Source: Arthrobacter sp. B2a2-09
Lineage (GTDB): Bacteria > Actinomycetota > Actinomycetes > Actinomycetales > Micrococcaceae
Direction of reading: 5' to 3'
DNA: 64,000 nucleotides
NCBI RefSeq assembly: GCF_027587375.1
Contig: NZ_JAMXIC010000018.1
Location: 47,766 to 111,765 of the forward strand
In this document: piece after piece, positions 40,994 through 50,107 of the stretch
How positions within the stretch are numbered: position 1 is the first letter of the stretch
Layout: each line of letters begins with the position of its first letter
Notes under the pieces: model-generated
The model's input: only the letters and a program-made list of their open reading frames with translations
Told to the model about the DNA's origin: nothing
Databases searched by the model: none
Program-made: the position numbers and the translations under genes

Positions 40994-42244
40994 ATGGCTG
41001 CCACTATTGCGGAGCAACCGGCGAGCAAGACCCGGTGGAAGTCCCGGCTACTCTTGTTGGGGCCGGCTTTCGTGGCTGCGATCGCATACGTGGATCCGGG
41101 AAACGTCGCGGCAAACCTCACTGCCGGAGCGAACTACGGCTACCTGCTCGTGTGGGTCCTGGTAGCGGCAAACGTCATGGCGGTCCTGGTGCAGTACCAG
41201 TCGGCGAAGCTCGGCTTGGCCACCGGCCACAGCCTTCCGGAACTCCTGGGCAAACGGTTGGGAACCCACCGCCGCAGACTGTTTTGGGTCCAGGCAGAGG
41301 TGGTTGCCGGGGCTACCGACATGGCCGAAGTCATCGGCGGAGCGGTAGCCCTCAACCTTCTCTTCGGAGTGCCGCTTCTCATGGGCGGAGTCATCATCGG
41401 GCTGGCATCCATGTTGCTCCTGGCGCTCCAGTCATCACGGGGACAGAAGTCCTTTGAGTACGCCATCATGATGCTTTTGGCGGTCATCGCCGTCGGTTTC
41501 GTTTCGGGGCTCTTCGTCAACCCGCCGGAGACCGGTGGAGTACTAGCTGGTTTGGTGCCGCGGTTCGAGGGCACGGACACTGTCCTCCTCGCTGCGAGCA
41601 TGCTCGGTGCCACCGTCATGCCGCATGCCATCTACCTCCATTCGGCCCTGGCCCGTGACCGGCATGGCTTCTCGGAAGATCCCGCTGTACGGACAAGGCT
41701 CATCAAGACCACCCGCGTGGACGTCGTGGGGGCCTTGATGCTGGCCGGGGTCGTGAACATCGCCATGCTCCTTTTGGCCGCGTCCAGCCTGCGGGGAGTC
41801 GAAGGAACCGACACCATCGCCGGGGCCCATGCCGCCGTTACTTCGGCCCTTGGTCCAGTCATCGGCGTGGCTTTCGGCGTCGGTTTGCTTGCCTCGGGCC
41901 TCGCTTCAACCTCCGTCGGATGCTACGCCGGCGCAACGGTCATGGGCGGACTCCTCAAGATCCGGGTCCCCTTGCTGGTCCGCCGGGTGGTCACGTTGGT
42001 CCCGGCCCTGGTCATTCTCGGCGCGGGCATAGAACCCACCCTGGCACTCGTGCTGAGTCAAGTCCTGCTGAGCTTCGGCATACCTTTCGCTTTGATTCCG
42101 CTGATCCGGCTCACCGGCAAACGCGAGGTCATGGGCATCCACACGGATTCCACGGCATTGAAGATAGCTGGGTGGACCAGCGCGGCCCTCATCGTGGGCC
42201 TCAACTGCGTCCTCATCGTTCTGACAGTCACCGGGAAGTCCTAG
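40994..42244 (+). CDS. mntH: Nramp-family Mn(2+)/Fe(2+) transporter
   Basis: A 416-residue proton-coupled divalent metal importer. The metal site is visible as AYVDPGNVAANL near residue 32 (DPGN) and VMPHAIYLHSAL near 210 (MPH). ATGHSLPELLGKRLG and FWVQAEVVAGATDMAEVIGGA are the family's helix 3-4 marks, and about eleven hydrophobic helices can be traced. The start at 40994 has GAGGAAA just upstream; the reading frame extends to an ATG at 40940, but that codon lies inside the likely operator. Expected regulation: repression by Mn-loaded MntR. Confidence 0.92.
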   Translation: MAATIAEQPASKTRWKSRLLLLGPAFVAAIAYVDPGNVAANLTAGANYGYLLVWVLVAANVMAVLVQYQSAKLGLATGHSLPELLGKRLGTHRRRLFWVQAEVVAGATDMAEVIGGAVALNLLFGVPLLMGGVIIGLASMLLLALQSSRGQKSFEYAIMMLLAVIAVGFVSGLFVNPPETGGVLAGLVPRFEGTDTVLLAASMLGATVMPHAIYLHSALARDRHGFSEDPAVRTRLIKTTRVDVVGALMLAGVVNIAMLLLAASSLRGVEGTDTIAGAHAAVTSALGPVIGVAFGVGLLASGLASTSVGCYAGATVMGGLLKIRVPLLVRRVVTLVPALVILGAGIEPTLALVLSQVLLSFGIPFALIPLIRLTGKREVMGIHTDSTALKIAGWTSAALIVGLNCVLIVLTVTGKS

Positions 42245-42295
42245 GCTCATCCAATAGCCAATTAGGCTGGGTCTGAGCCCCGAAGGAGACCCCAA

Positions 42296-43543
42296 ATGAG
42301 CAACCCCCAGGCCCTGGCCCGTCGGCTGGGTACCTTTGACGCGGTGGTGATCGGATTGGGCTCCATGATCGGCGCCGGCGTGTTCGCGGCCTTCACTCCG
42401 GCCGCTTCCGCCGCAGGATCAGGACTGCTGATTGGACTCGTCGTCGCGGCAGGGGTGGCATTCTGTAACGCGACGTCCTCCGCCCAGCTCGCCGCCGCAT
42501 ATCCCACGTCGGGCGGAACGTACATTTACGGTCGTGAACGGCTGGGACCGTGGTCCGGATTCCTGGCCGGTTGGGGATTCGTGATCGGTAAGACCGCCAG
42601 CGCGGCGGCCATGGCCATGACATTCGCCGCCTACGCCGCCCCTCCGGGGTGGGAACGTCCCGTGGCAATCGCCGCCGTCGTCGTCCTCGCCGTCGTCAAC
42701 TATCACGGGGTGACCCGCACGGCTGGCCTGACGCGCATTCTGGTTCTCGCAGTGCTGGCGGCCCTCGCCATTGGCGTGGCAGCCTGCTGGGGCGGTTCCA
42801 TTCCGTCCCCGGCCAACATTCTCGGGGATGGACTGCTTGCACATGGCTGGTACGGGATCCTCCAGTCCGCCGGGTTGCTGTTCTTCGCTTTCGCTGGCTA
42901 CGCGAGGATCGCGACCATGGGAGAGGAAGTGCGCAATCCCCGGCGCGCCATTCCGCGTGCCATCGGGATCGCCTTGGGCATCGCCGTCGTCCTCTACGCC
43001 ATCATCGCCGTGACCCTTCTCGCCGCCCTCGGCCCGGACGGCGTGGCCGGCACCCCAACGCCGCTCGCTGCCGCGGTCGGAGCCGGGACCTTCTCCTGGG
43101 CCGTCCCGGTGGTCCGCGTTGGAGCCGCCCTCGCTTCCCTCGGTGCCTTGTTGGCACTCATCGCCGGCTTGGGTCGGACCACCCTGGCGATGGCCAGGCA
43201 CCACGACCTGCCGCACTGGCTCGCCGCGGTCCACCCCCGCTATCGTGTCCCGCACCGGGCCGAAGCCGCCCTCGCCGTCGTGATCAGCGTGATCGTCGCG
43301 GTCGCCGACCTGCGCGGCGCGATCGGCTTCTCCTCTTTCGGGGTGCTCATTTACTATCTGGTCGCCAATATTGCCGCGTTCACCCAGCCGGCCGAAGACC
43401 GCCGCTACCCCAAGGCGCTCCAAGTGTTCGGGGCCGTGGCGTGCGTAATCCTCGTGGCCACGCTTCCGCCGCTATCGGCGGGCATGGGCGTTCTCATGTT
43501 CGCAGCAGGAATCATCCTGCGCGTGGTCAGGCTCAATCGATAG
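42296..43543 (+). CDS. APC-family amino acid permease
   Basis: A 415-residue permease with about twelve helices. The first helix carries VIGLGSMIGAGVFAAF near 20 (GSMIGAGVF, substrate-backbone binding), YPTSGGTYIYGRERLGPWSGFLAGW near 69, and FFAFAGYARIATMGEEVRNPRRAIPRAI near 205, typical of APC transporters of amino acids or amines. SD GAAGGAGA precedes the ATG. Its last 11 bp overlap the end of the convergent MFS gene. Substrate unknown. Confidence 0.9.
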   Translation: MSNPQALARRLGTFDAVVIGLGSMIGAGVFAAFTPAASAAGSGLLIGLVVAAGVAFCNATSSAQLAAAYPTSGGTYIYGRERLGPWSGFLAGWGFVIGKTASAAAMAMTFAAYAAPPGWERPVAIAAVVVLAVVNYHGVTRTAGLTRILVLAVLAALAIGVAACWGGSIPSPANILGDGLLAHGWYGILQSAGLLFFAFAGYARIATMGEEVRNPRRAIPRAIGIALGIAVVLYAIIAVTLLAALGPDGVAGTPTPLAAAVGAGTFSWAVPVVRVGAALASLGALLALIAGLGRTTLAMARHHDLPHWLAAVHPRYRVPHRAEAALAVVISVIVAVADLRGAIGFSSFGVLIYYLVANIAAFTQPAEDRRYPKALQVFGAVACVILVATLPPLSAGMGVLMFAAGIILRVVRLNR

Positions 43544-44732
43544 CGTCAAGGACGGGCGCGGAGGCAGCAGGCCGTTGCTTCGGCGGTATCCGCCGTGGCG
43601 GCCGCCCGGCCAGCACGATGACAAGCAGCGCCACGACAGTGAGGGCCGCGCAAGCCGCGAAGATGCCCTGGTAGCCGAGCGCCGTCGTCGATCCTAGAGC
43701 GATGATGGGGCCTGACACGATAGCGCCAGCGCGCCTGGTGTTGGTGTAGAGGCCAGACGCCAAGCCGGGACGGGGAATCAGTCGCTGGAACAGGGTCAAC
43801 CCCACGCCCGCCACAATTCCGAAGAACCAGGCATTCAGGACCTGGAGCGCAATCAGGGTGGCGGGGTTGGAGACAAACGCCATGGCCGCGTAGTAGGCGA
43901 TCCCGGCCACGCATCCGGAGGCGATGAGCGCCCGGCTGGAGTAGCGGCGCGCCAGCCGCCCGATCAGGAAGAGCGCCGGGATCTCAAGTGCGGCCGACAC
44001 GCCGAGAGCGACGCCCGCCCAGATGACGTCCACGCCGAGTCCCTGCGTCACGAACAGGCTCATGATGGACACCGCGGCGCTGTTGGTTGCCTGCAAGGCG
44101 ATAAAGGCGAAGACGACGGCGGCGACCCCGAATTTTGAGAACGGGTTCCCATCCTCTTCGCCATGGGCCTTGGGCCGATCCTCGACGACAGCAGCGCGCC
44201 GTCGGGAAATCATGGCAGCAGTCGTGGCGACATTGAGGACCGCGACCGCACCGAGGGCGAGCAGGACGGCCCGATTGCCCAGCGCGCCCATGATGAACGT
44301 CGCCAGGGGCGGCCCCGCCACCCAGGCGAAGGAGACAATCGCGCGGGTGTTCACCACATCCGCCGTTCCGGCACCTGAGTGCCTGAGGTGGGCGAACAAA
44401 AGCGAGCTGCCGACCCCTGCCGGACCGCCAAGGACGATCAAGCCCACGACGGCGAGCGGCAGCGAAGTGCTCACCGCCAGGAGGGCGGACAGCGCCAGGG
44501 TCAGGACCCCACAGGCCAGCATGGGCCGCAGGTAGTCGTTTGCACGGTCTGCATACGCAGGCACGAGGAGGGAAGCGACGAAGCCGCTGGCGTTGTAGAC
44601 AGCGAGGACCCATCCCACCTCGGCCGGGGTGGCGTTGAACAGGGCCACCAGGAGGAGTGCCAGCGCAGGGTTGAGGAACGCGAACTGGAACCCCCACAAC
44701 AGCGCTGCAGACGGGACGAGCAAACGCTTCAT
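43533..44732 (-). CDS. MFS sugar-efflux-type transporter
   Basis: A 399-residue carrier with twelve hydrophobic helices, beginning MKRLLVPSAALLWGFQFAFLNP. LVPAYADRANDYLRPMLACG near 66 is the loop 2-3 motif (DRANDYLR) of the SetA/SetB-like branch, and FSKFGVAAVVFAFIALQATNSAAVSIMSLFVTQGLG starts the second half. RPGLASGLYTNTRRAGAIVSGPI is another mark of sugar-efflux carriers. An in-frame GTG at 44753 is an alternative start. It overlaps the APC gene at the 3' end by 11 bp. Confidence 0.85.
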   Translation of the reverse strand: MKRLLVPSAALLWGFQFAFLNPALALLLVALFNATPAEVGWVLAVYNASGFVASLLVPAYADRANDYLRPMLACGVLTLALSALLAVSTSLPLAVVGLIVLGGPAGVGSSLLFAHLRHSGAGTADVVNTRAIVSFAWVAGPPLATFIMGALGNRAVLLALGAVAVLNVATTAAMISRRRAAVVEDRPKAHGEEDGNPFSKFGVAAVVFAFIALQATNSAAVSIMSLFVTQGLGVDVIWAGVALGVSAALEIPALFLIGRLARRYSSRALIASGCVAGIAYYAAMAFVSNPATLIALQVLNAWFFGIVAGVGLTLFQRLIPRPGLASGLYTNTRRAGAIVSGPIIALGSTTALGYQGIFAACAALTVVALLVIVLAGRPPRRIPPKQRPAASAPVLDAID

Positions 44733-44937
44733 GCCTTCATTCCGGATATCCACGCCCTCAACCCTAGAGGCCTTCCGGGCCGCGAGGGAGGCCCTGCCGG
44801 TACCTGTATCAGCAAGTCTTCCGGCTGGTCAGGGCGGATTTTGGCCCTATGCCCGATCAGATCCGGCCGACGGCAAAGCTCTGACAAAACCCGAATCAGG
44901 GGTGGACGGCGGGAGTCGCACAGAGCAGGATTGAGCC

Positions 44938-45327
44938 ATGAGCATCCATGAGGCACTCCTGAAGAAGGCCAGCATCACCGCCACGGAAGCCACGCTGGTG
45001 GCCAAGTTCGAGATCGAGGGCAACATCCCCGGTTCCGGTGCCTATGTTGTGGGCCTGGTCGCCGCGAGTCCGGACTATTCCTCCCAACGAAGACTGGGCA
45101 TCGAGTTCATGAACGGGGAGGCGATCGCCTTCTTCTCCTTTAACCACGACCAAAGCGCCGAAGAGAACTACGAGCTCAAGGGTGTTGAGCACTCGGGGAA
45201 CACCATTACGGGCCATTTCCCCCTCTCGGCGATCAACGGCCTTGGCAAGGGACATGTGATGACGGCCTTCAGTGAAGCCGACGGCCGCGAGTTCCAGTCC
45301 GGCGTCGCCGTCGAAGAATCGCTCTAG
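44938..45327 (+). CDS. hypothetical protein
   Basis: A 129-residue soluble protein (MSIHEALLKKASITATEATL...), predicted beta-rich, without membrane segments or Cys. AGGA lies 8 nt before the ATG, and a hairpin terminator follows at 45383-45405, so it is a separate transcription unit. No family is recognised; no functional clue from neighbours. Confidence 0.75.
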   Translation: MSIHEALLKKASITATEATLVAKFEIEGNIPGSGAYVVGLVAASPDYSSQRRLGIEFMNGEAIAFFSFNHDQSAEENYELKGVEHSGNTITGHFPLSAINGLGKGHVMTAFSEADGREFQSGVAVEESL

Positions 45328-45382
45328 GATCGGATTCGTCCGGTCCTAGGGAACCGCGCGTCGATTTCATTTTGGGCGTGCG

Positions 45383-45405
45383 CGGCGCGATGCGTCGCGC
45401 CGTTT
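45383..45405 (+). terminator. intrinsic terminator
   Basis: CGGCGCGA (45383-45390) pairs with TCGCGCCG (45395-45402) around TGCG, followed by TTT. Confidence 0.75.
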
Positions 45406-45416
45406 CTATGTGGACC

Positions 45417-45430
45417 GTGTCATGTGACAC
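45417..45430. promoter_or_regulatory. short inverted repeat upstream of mycoredoxin
   Basis: GTGTCA-TG-TGACAC, two perfect 6-nt arms, 12 bp before the likely SigH-type promoter. Possible operator; no known regulator assigned. Confidence 0.35.
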
Positions 45431-45441
45431 ATGCGCGCCAA

Positions 45442-45467
45442 GGAATAGCGCCTGCCGGGTTACCGTT
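45442..45467 (+). promoter_or_regulatory. SigH/SigR-type promoter for mycoredoxin
   Basis: GGAAT (45442-45446), an 18-nt spacer and GTT (45465-45467) match the consensus of actinobacterial thiol-stress sigma factors SigR/SigH (GGAAT-N18/19-GTT). It ends 38 bp before the GTG at 45506. Mycoredoxin is a known member of that regulon. Confidence 0.65.
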
Positions 45468-45505
45468 GACGCGAGTAGTTCATAACAAAGACGACAGGAG
45501 AATCC

Positions 45506-45763
45506 GTGGACTTCACCCCCGAATCCGGCACCATCACTATGTTCTCGACCACTTGGTGCGGCTATTGCAACCGCCTCAAGAAGCAGCTGGACGCCAAGGG
45601 CATCGGCTACAACGAGATCAACATCGAAGAAGTCGAGGGCACTGCCGAACTCGTGGAGAAGTTGAACGGCGGCAACCAGACCGTCCCCACGGTCCTCTTC
45701 CCGGACGGCACCGCGGCCACCAACCCCTCCGCAGCCGAGGTCGAAGCGCGCCTCGCCGCCTGA
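45506..45763 (+). CDS. mrx1: mycoredoxin (glutaredoxin-like)
   Basis: An 85-residue thioredoxin-fold protein with the redox motif CGYC in STTWCGYCNRLKKQL near residues 18-21 and NQTVPTVLFPDG near 57 (cis-Pro). It reduces mixed disulfides with mycothiol in actinobacteria. GTG start at 45506, with AGGAG 7 nt upstream. A strong terminator follows. Predicted control by a SigH/SigR-type sigma factor. Confidence 0.93.
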   Translation: MDFTPESGTITMFSTTWCGYCNRLKKQLDAKGIGYNEINIEEVEGTAELVEKLNGGNQTVPTVLFPDGTAATNPSAAEVEARLAA

Positions 45764-45769
45764 TTTTCC

Positions 45770-45812
45770 GAAGGCAGGAGAACGGACGCAGGGCGTCCGT
45801 TCTCCGGCCTTC
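45770..45812 (+). terminator. strong terminator behind mycoredoxin
   Basis: GGAGAACGGACG (45777-45788) with CGTCCGTTCTCC (45794-45805) around a 5-nt loop; extended outwards by GAAGGC/GCCTTC (45770-45775, 45807-45812) across one mismatch. Confidence 0.9.
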
Positions 45813-45947
45813 GTTGTTCGCAGGCAGGTACGCCACACGCTGAATGCGCAGCTACCCCCGAACCGCAGTCCGGCCCGTGTGATAGACAGTTTGAGATCAG
45901 ACTCGGACACCGGTCCGCGGTCCACGAACCTCGTAGGGGAGCAATCC

Positions 45948-47033
45948 ATGGTCCACGCAGTCAAAGGGGCAGTAGTCCGCTCGAAGGGCGCACCTGTCAC
46001 CCTGGAAACGATCCTCATCCCGGAGCCCGGCCCGGGCGAAGCCTTGGTGGACATCCTCACCAGCGGTGTGTGCCACACTGACCTGCACTACAAACTCGGC
46101 GGCATCAGCGACGATTTCCCCTTCCTTCTCGGGCATGAGGCAACGGGCGTTGTGAGCGCCGTCGGCCCGGACGTGACGGACATCGTTCCCGGAGACCGCG
46201 TGATCCTGAACTGGCGGGCGGTCTGCGGCAATTGCCGGGCCTGCAACCGCGGCCAGGCCCAGTACTGTTTCAACACGCACAATGCGACGCAGAAGATGAC
46301 GCTTGAGGACGGCACAGTCCTCTCGCCCGCGCTCGGCATCGGCGCCTTCGCGGAAAAGACACTTGTTGCCGCAGGGCAGTGCACCAAGGTTGATCCCGAC
46401 GCCGATGCTGCCGCCGTCGGCTTGCTCGGCTGCGGTGTAATGGCCGGACTCGGCGCCGCAATCAACACGGGAGGGGTGAAGCGCGGCGATTCGGTGGCCG
46501 TTATCGGCTGCGGCGGTGTCGGCGTGGCCGCCATCGCGGGCGCTGCCTTGGCTGGCGCCACCACCATCATCGCCGTCGACATCGACGCCAAGAAGCTGGA
46601 CCGTGCACGCGAGCTCGGCGCCACCCATGTGGTGGACTCCTCCCAAGGCGATCCCGTGGAACAAATCCGCGAACTCACCGGCGGCTTTGGCGCGGACGTG
46701 GTGATCGACGCCGTCGGCCGTCCCGAGACCTACAAACAGGCGTTCTACGCGCGTGACCTCGCCGGCACTGTGGTGCTGGTGGGCGTCCCGACGCCGGAAA
46801 TGACGCTCGAACTCCCGCTGCTGGACGTCTTCGGCCGGGGCGGCTCGCTCAAGTCCTCCTGGTACGGCGACTGCCTGCCATCCCGCGATTTCCCCATGCT
46901 CGTCAGCCTCTACCGGCAAGGCAAGCTCAATCTCGACGCCTTCGTCACCGAACGGATCGGCATTGCCGATATCGAGGAGGCTTTCGACAAGATGCACTCA
47001 GGTTCCGTCCTTCGATCGGTGGTTGAACTGTGA
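45948..47033 (+). CDS. S-(hydroxymethyl)mycothiol dehydrogenase (formaldehyde detoxification)
   Basis: A 361-residue zinc medium-chain dehydrogenase, oxidising the formaldehyde-mycothiol adduct to S-formyl-mycothiol with NAD. Zinc site GVCHTDLHYK near 40 and GHEATG near 65; structural-zinc cysteines in CGNCRACNRGQAQYC near 93-107; Rossmann VIGCGGVGVAAIAGAALAGA near 190. Sequence flavour (ILNWRAVCGNCRACN, LGCGVMAGLGAAINTG) matches the MscR/AdhE mycothiol group. The start at 45948 has AGGGGAG upstream; the longer frame to 45879 does not. The stop overlaps the MBL gene start (GTGA). Confidence 0.9.
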   Translation: MVHAVKGAVVRSKGAPVTLETILIPEPGPGEALVDILTSGVCHTDLHYKLGGISDDFPFLLGHEATGVVSAVGPDVTDIVPGDRVILNWRAVCGNCRACNRGQAQYCFNTHNATQKMTLEDGTVLSPALGIGAFAEKTLVAAGQCTKVDPDADAAAVGLLGCGVMAGLGAAINTGGVKRGDSVAVIGCGGVGVAAIAGAALAGATTIIAVDIDAKKLDRARELGATHVVDSSQGDPVEQIRELTGGFGADVVIDAVGRPETYKQAFYARDLAGTVVLVGVPTPEMTLELPLLDVFGRGGSLKSSWYGDCLPSRDFPMLVSLYRQGKLNLDAFVTERIGIADIEEAFDKMHSGSVLRSVVEL

Positions 47034-47674
47034 CGGATGAAACCAAGACCGTCCGTGTTGACCGCGTTATCACGTCGGGCACCTTCTCGCTCGACGGCGG
47101 CACCTGGGATGTGGACAACAACGTCTGGATTGTCGGAGACGATTCCGAGTGCATCGTGATCGATCCCGCGCACCAGCCCGCGACCATCGCGGAGGCGATC
47201 GGGGACCGGACCGTCAAAGCCATCCTCCTGACGCATGGCCACGATGACCACATCCGTTCCGCAGGAGCTTTCCGGGACATTGTGCGGGCACCCATCCACC
47301 TACACCGTGACGACTGGATGCTGTGGCACGCGGTTTATCCCGGAGCAGATCCCGACGCCGGCATCACCGAAGGTGAGATCTTCGAGGTCGCCGGCGCCCG
47401 GCTCCGTGCCATCCACACCCCGGGCCACTCCCCCGGTTCCGTGTCCTTCCATCTGGAGAGCGAAGGAACGCTTTTCAGTGGCGACACGCTGTTCCAGGGC
47501 GGACCGGGTGCCACCGGGCGTTCCTACAGCGATTTCCCCACGATCATCGACTCCATCCGTTCCAAGATCCTGGCGTTGCCGGAAAACACGCTCGTCCTGA
47601 CCGGCCACGGCAGCCCCACCACCGTTGGAGCCGAGGCGCCCCAGCTGGAGGAATGGATCGCCAGGGGGCACTAG
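47030..47674 (+). CDS. MBL-fold hydrolase, likely acting on S-formyl-mycothiol
   Basis: A 214-residue metallo-beta-lactamase-fold protein with THGHDDH near 64-70, a later His in IHTPGHSPGSVSFHL near 125, SGDTLFQGGPGATGRSYSD near 148, and TGHGSPTTVGAE near 190, a complete glyoxalase-II-like two-metal site. It is coupled to the mycothiol dehydrogenase by a GTGA overlap; in other actinobacteria the same pair is found and the MBL protein is thought to hydrolyse the formyl-mycothiol ester to formate and mycothiol. That role is inferred from context. Confidence 0.9.
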   Translation: MTDETKTVRVDRVITSGTFSLDGGTWDVDNNVWIVGDDSECIVIDPAHQPATIAEAIGDRTVKAILLTHGHDDHIRSAGAFRDIVRAPIHLHRDDWMLWHAVYPGADPDAGITEGEIFEVAGARLRAIHTPGHSPGSVSFHLESEGTLFSGDTLFQGGPGATGRSYSDFPTIIDSIRSKILALPENTLVLTGHGSPTTVGAEAPQLEEWIARGH

Positions 47675-47686
47675 CGGCTCTGGGTA

Positions 47687-50002
47687 CTAACGACTCACGC
47701 TGAAGTCCGGTGGTGCGGCTGGTTCCAGGCGCACCACCACGGACTTGGACGCGGGAGTGTTGCTGCCTTCGGCGGTCGAATCCAGCGGTACGAGGACGTT
47801 CGCTTCCGGGTAATAGGCAGTCACGCAACCGCGGGCTGTGGGGTACGCGATCAACCGGAGTTGGCGCAGGACCCTGTCCACGCCGTCGTCGGCTTCGCTG
47901 TGGACGTCCACATAGCCGCCGTCAACAAGGCCCAGATCAGCCAGGTCGTCGCGGTGCGCAAAAAGCACCATACGGCCCTTCTTCACTCCCCGGTAGCGGT
48001 CGTTCATGCTGTAGGTGGTCGTGTTGAATTGATCGTGGGAGCGCACCGTCTGGAGCAACAAGCGCCCCTGCGGGACGTGGATGGTCTCAAGGTCGTTGAC
48101 CGTGAACATTGCCTTCCCGGTGGCGGTGGGAAACTTCCGCTCGTCCCTGGGCCCGTGGGGCAGGACGAAACCGTCGCGGCTCCGGGCCTTCTGGTTGAAG
48201 TCCTCGAAACCCGGCACCACATGGGAAATATGGTCTCGCACTGAATCGTAGTCCGCCTCGAAACCTGGCCAATCAACCGGAACTTTGTCGCCGAGTACCG
48301 TCGTGGCCATGCGGCACACGATCGCCACTTCGGACAAGACTTTGTCGGAGATCGGCTCCAGCCTTCCTGCCGAACTGTGCACCGCACACACGGTGTCTTC
48401 GACGGTGACGAACTGCTCGCCGCTGGCCTGGCGGTCTATTTCGGTGCGGCCCATCGTCGGCAGGATCATCGCTTGCTCCCCCACAACGGCGTGGGAACGG
48501 TTGAGCTTCGTGGAAATCTGGACTGACAACCGGGTCTTGCGGACTGCTGCCTCAGCCGCAGTGGTGTCCGACATTGCATGCACGAGGTTTCCACCGAGCG
48601 CGACGAGCACTTTGATCCGGCCGTCCCGCATGCCGCGGATGCTGTCCACGGAATCGACGCCCGGGTGCCGCGGTGGGTCAAAGCCGAATTCCTGCTGCAG
48701 GGCGTTGAGGAACGGTTCGGGCCTCTTCTCCCAAATGCCCATGGTCCGGTCCCCCTGGACGTTGCTGTGCCCACGGATCGGCGAAGGACCAGCGCCGGGT
48801 TTGCCGATGTTCCCGCGGAGCAGGATCAGATTGACGATCTCCTTGATGGTCGCCACGGCCTTCTTGTGCTGCGTCAGGCCCATGGCCCAGGTAATAATGA
48901 CCTTCTCCGCACGCAGGTAGCGGGCGGCAAGCTCGTCGATTTCTTCCGTCCTCAGGCCCGTTGCGGCAAGGACGTCCTGCTCATCCAGGTTTTCAATATG
49001 GGCTTGGAACTCTTCAAGGCCTTGGCAATGCTCCTCGATGAACGCATGATCCAGTACTGCCCCCGGCGCCGCCTTCTCCGCTTCCAGGACCCGCTTGGAG
49101 ACGGCCTGAAGCAACGCCATGTCGCCCGCGAGGCGGATCTGCAGGAACTGGTCCGCCAAGTCCGTTCCTTTGCCCACCAGCCCGCGTGGCCGTTGCGGGT
49201 TCTTGAAGTTGATGAGCCCGGCTTCCGGGAGCGGGTTTACCGCCACAATGCTGGCACCGGCGAGCTTGGCCTCTTCCAAGGCCGTGAGCATCCGGGGATG
49301 GCAGGTCCCCGGGTTTTGGCCCATGATGATGATCAAATCCGCCTTGGCAAAGTCCGTGTAGGTGACGGCGGACTTGCCCACGCCCAAGGTCTCACCGAGG
49401 GCCAGCCCGGTGGACTCATGGCACATATTGGAGCAATCGGGCAGGTTGTTGGTCCCGAAAGCGCGGACGAAGAGCTGGTAGACAAACGCGGCTTCATTGC
49501 TGGTCCGGCCGCTGGTATAAAAGGTAGCTTCGTCAGGCGATTCCAGGGCATTCAGTTCGCGGGCCACAATCCGGAACGCATTATCCCAACTGATGGGACT
49601 GTAGTGGCTCGAACCCGCAGGTTTGTAGACGGGTTCCACGAGCCTGCCCTGCTGTCCCAGCCAGTATTCCGAGCGCTGGGCGAGGGAATCGACGTCGTTC
49701 TCGTCCCAAAAGGTGGACGGAACCTTGAGTGGATCGGCCTCCCACCCCACGGCCTTCGCACCGTTCTCACAGAACTCGGCCAGCTTCCGCTCCGGAGGAT
49801 CCGGCCAGGCGCAACTCATGCAGTCGAAACCATCCTTCTGGTTCATGGCCAGCAGGGTCTTCCACGTCCGGGACGGGCCCATTTGGCTCAACGCGTGGGG
49901 CAAGGAATCCACCAGGCTGGGCAAACCCGCGGCGGATCGCTTCGGCGGACCAACCGTGAGGTCCGCGTCGGAATCGTGGACAACGGATGGCTTCTTGTCC
50001 AT
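47687..50002 (-). CDS. FdhF/YdeP-family molybdopterin oxidoreductase
   Basis: A 771-residue Mo-bis-MGD enzyme. Near the N-terminus MNQKDGFDCMSCAWPDPP (~55) has two Cys but not the full four-Cys [4Fe-4S] motif of classical FdhF, as in YdeP-type proteins. Further marks: YTSGRTSNEAAFVYQLF near 150, DCSNMCHESTGLALGETLG near 175, MGQNPGTCHPRML near 215, RGNIGKPGAGPSPIRGHSNVQGDRTMG near 380, and the C-terminal MopB domain (SHDQFNTTTYSMNDRYRG). Start at 50002 with GAGGT upstream. Only 12 bp separate its stop from the convergent MBL gene, so a formate-oxidising role after formaldehyde oxidation is plausible but not shown. Confidence 0.88.
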   Translation of the reverse strand: MDKKPSVVHDSDADLTVGPPKRSAAGLPSLVDSLPHALSQMGPSRTWKTLLAMNQKDGFDCMSCAWPDPPERKLAEFCENGAKAVGWEADPLKVPSTFWDENDVDSLAQRSEYWLGQQGRLVEPVYKPAGSSHYSPISWDNAFRIVARELNALESPDEATFYTSGRTSNEAAFVYQLFVRAFGTNNLPDCSNMCHESTGLALGETLGVGKSAVTYTDFAKADLIIIMGQNPGTCHPRMLTALEEAKLAGASIVAVNPLPEAGLINFKNPQRPRGLVGKGTDLADQFLQIRLAGDMALLQAVSKRVLEAEKAAPGAVLDHAFIEEHCQGLEEFQAHIENLDEQDVLAATGLRTEEIDELAARYLRAEKVIITWAMGLTQHKKAVATIKEIVNLILLRGNIGKPGAGPSPIRGHSNVQGDRTMGIWEKRPEPFLNALQQEFGFDPPRHPGVDSVDSIRGMRDGRIKVLVALGGNLVHAMSDTTAAEAAVRKTRLSVQISTKLNRSHAVVGEQAMILPTMGRTEIDRQASGEQFVTVEDTVCAVHSSAGRLEPISDKVLSEVAIVCRMATTVLGDKVPVDWPGFEADYDSVRDHISHVVPGFEDFNQKARSRDGFVLPHGPRDERKFPTATGKAMFTVNDLETIHVPQGRLLLQTVRSHDQFNTTTYSMNDRYRGVKKGRMVLFAHRDDLADLGLVDGGYVDVHSEADDGVDRVLRQLRLIAYPTARGCVTAYYPEANVLVPLDSTAEGSNTPASKSVVVRLEPAAPPDFSVSR

Positions 50003-50107
50003 TGCTCTACCTCGCTTCAGGAGGGCGGCAGATTCCATTTCCGGGAGGAAGCCACCGCCCGGTACACACATGGTTGTGGCCTCAAGCGTAGTCCTGGCCG
50101 TATTCGT

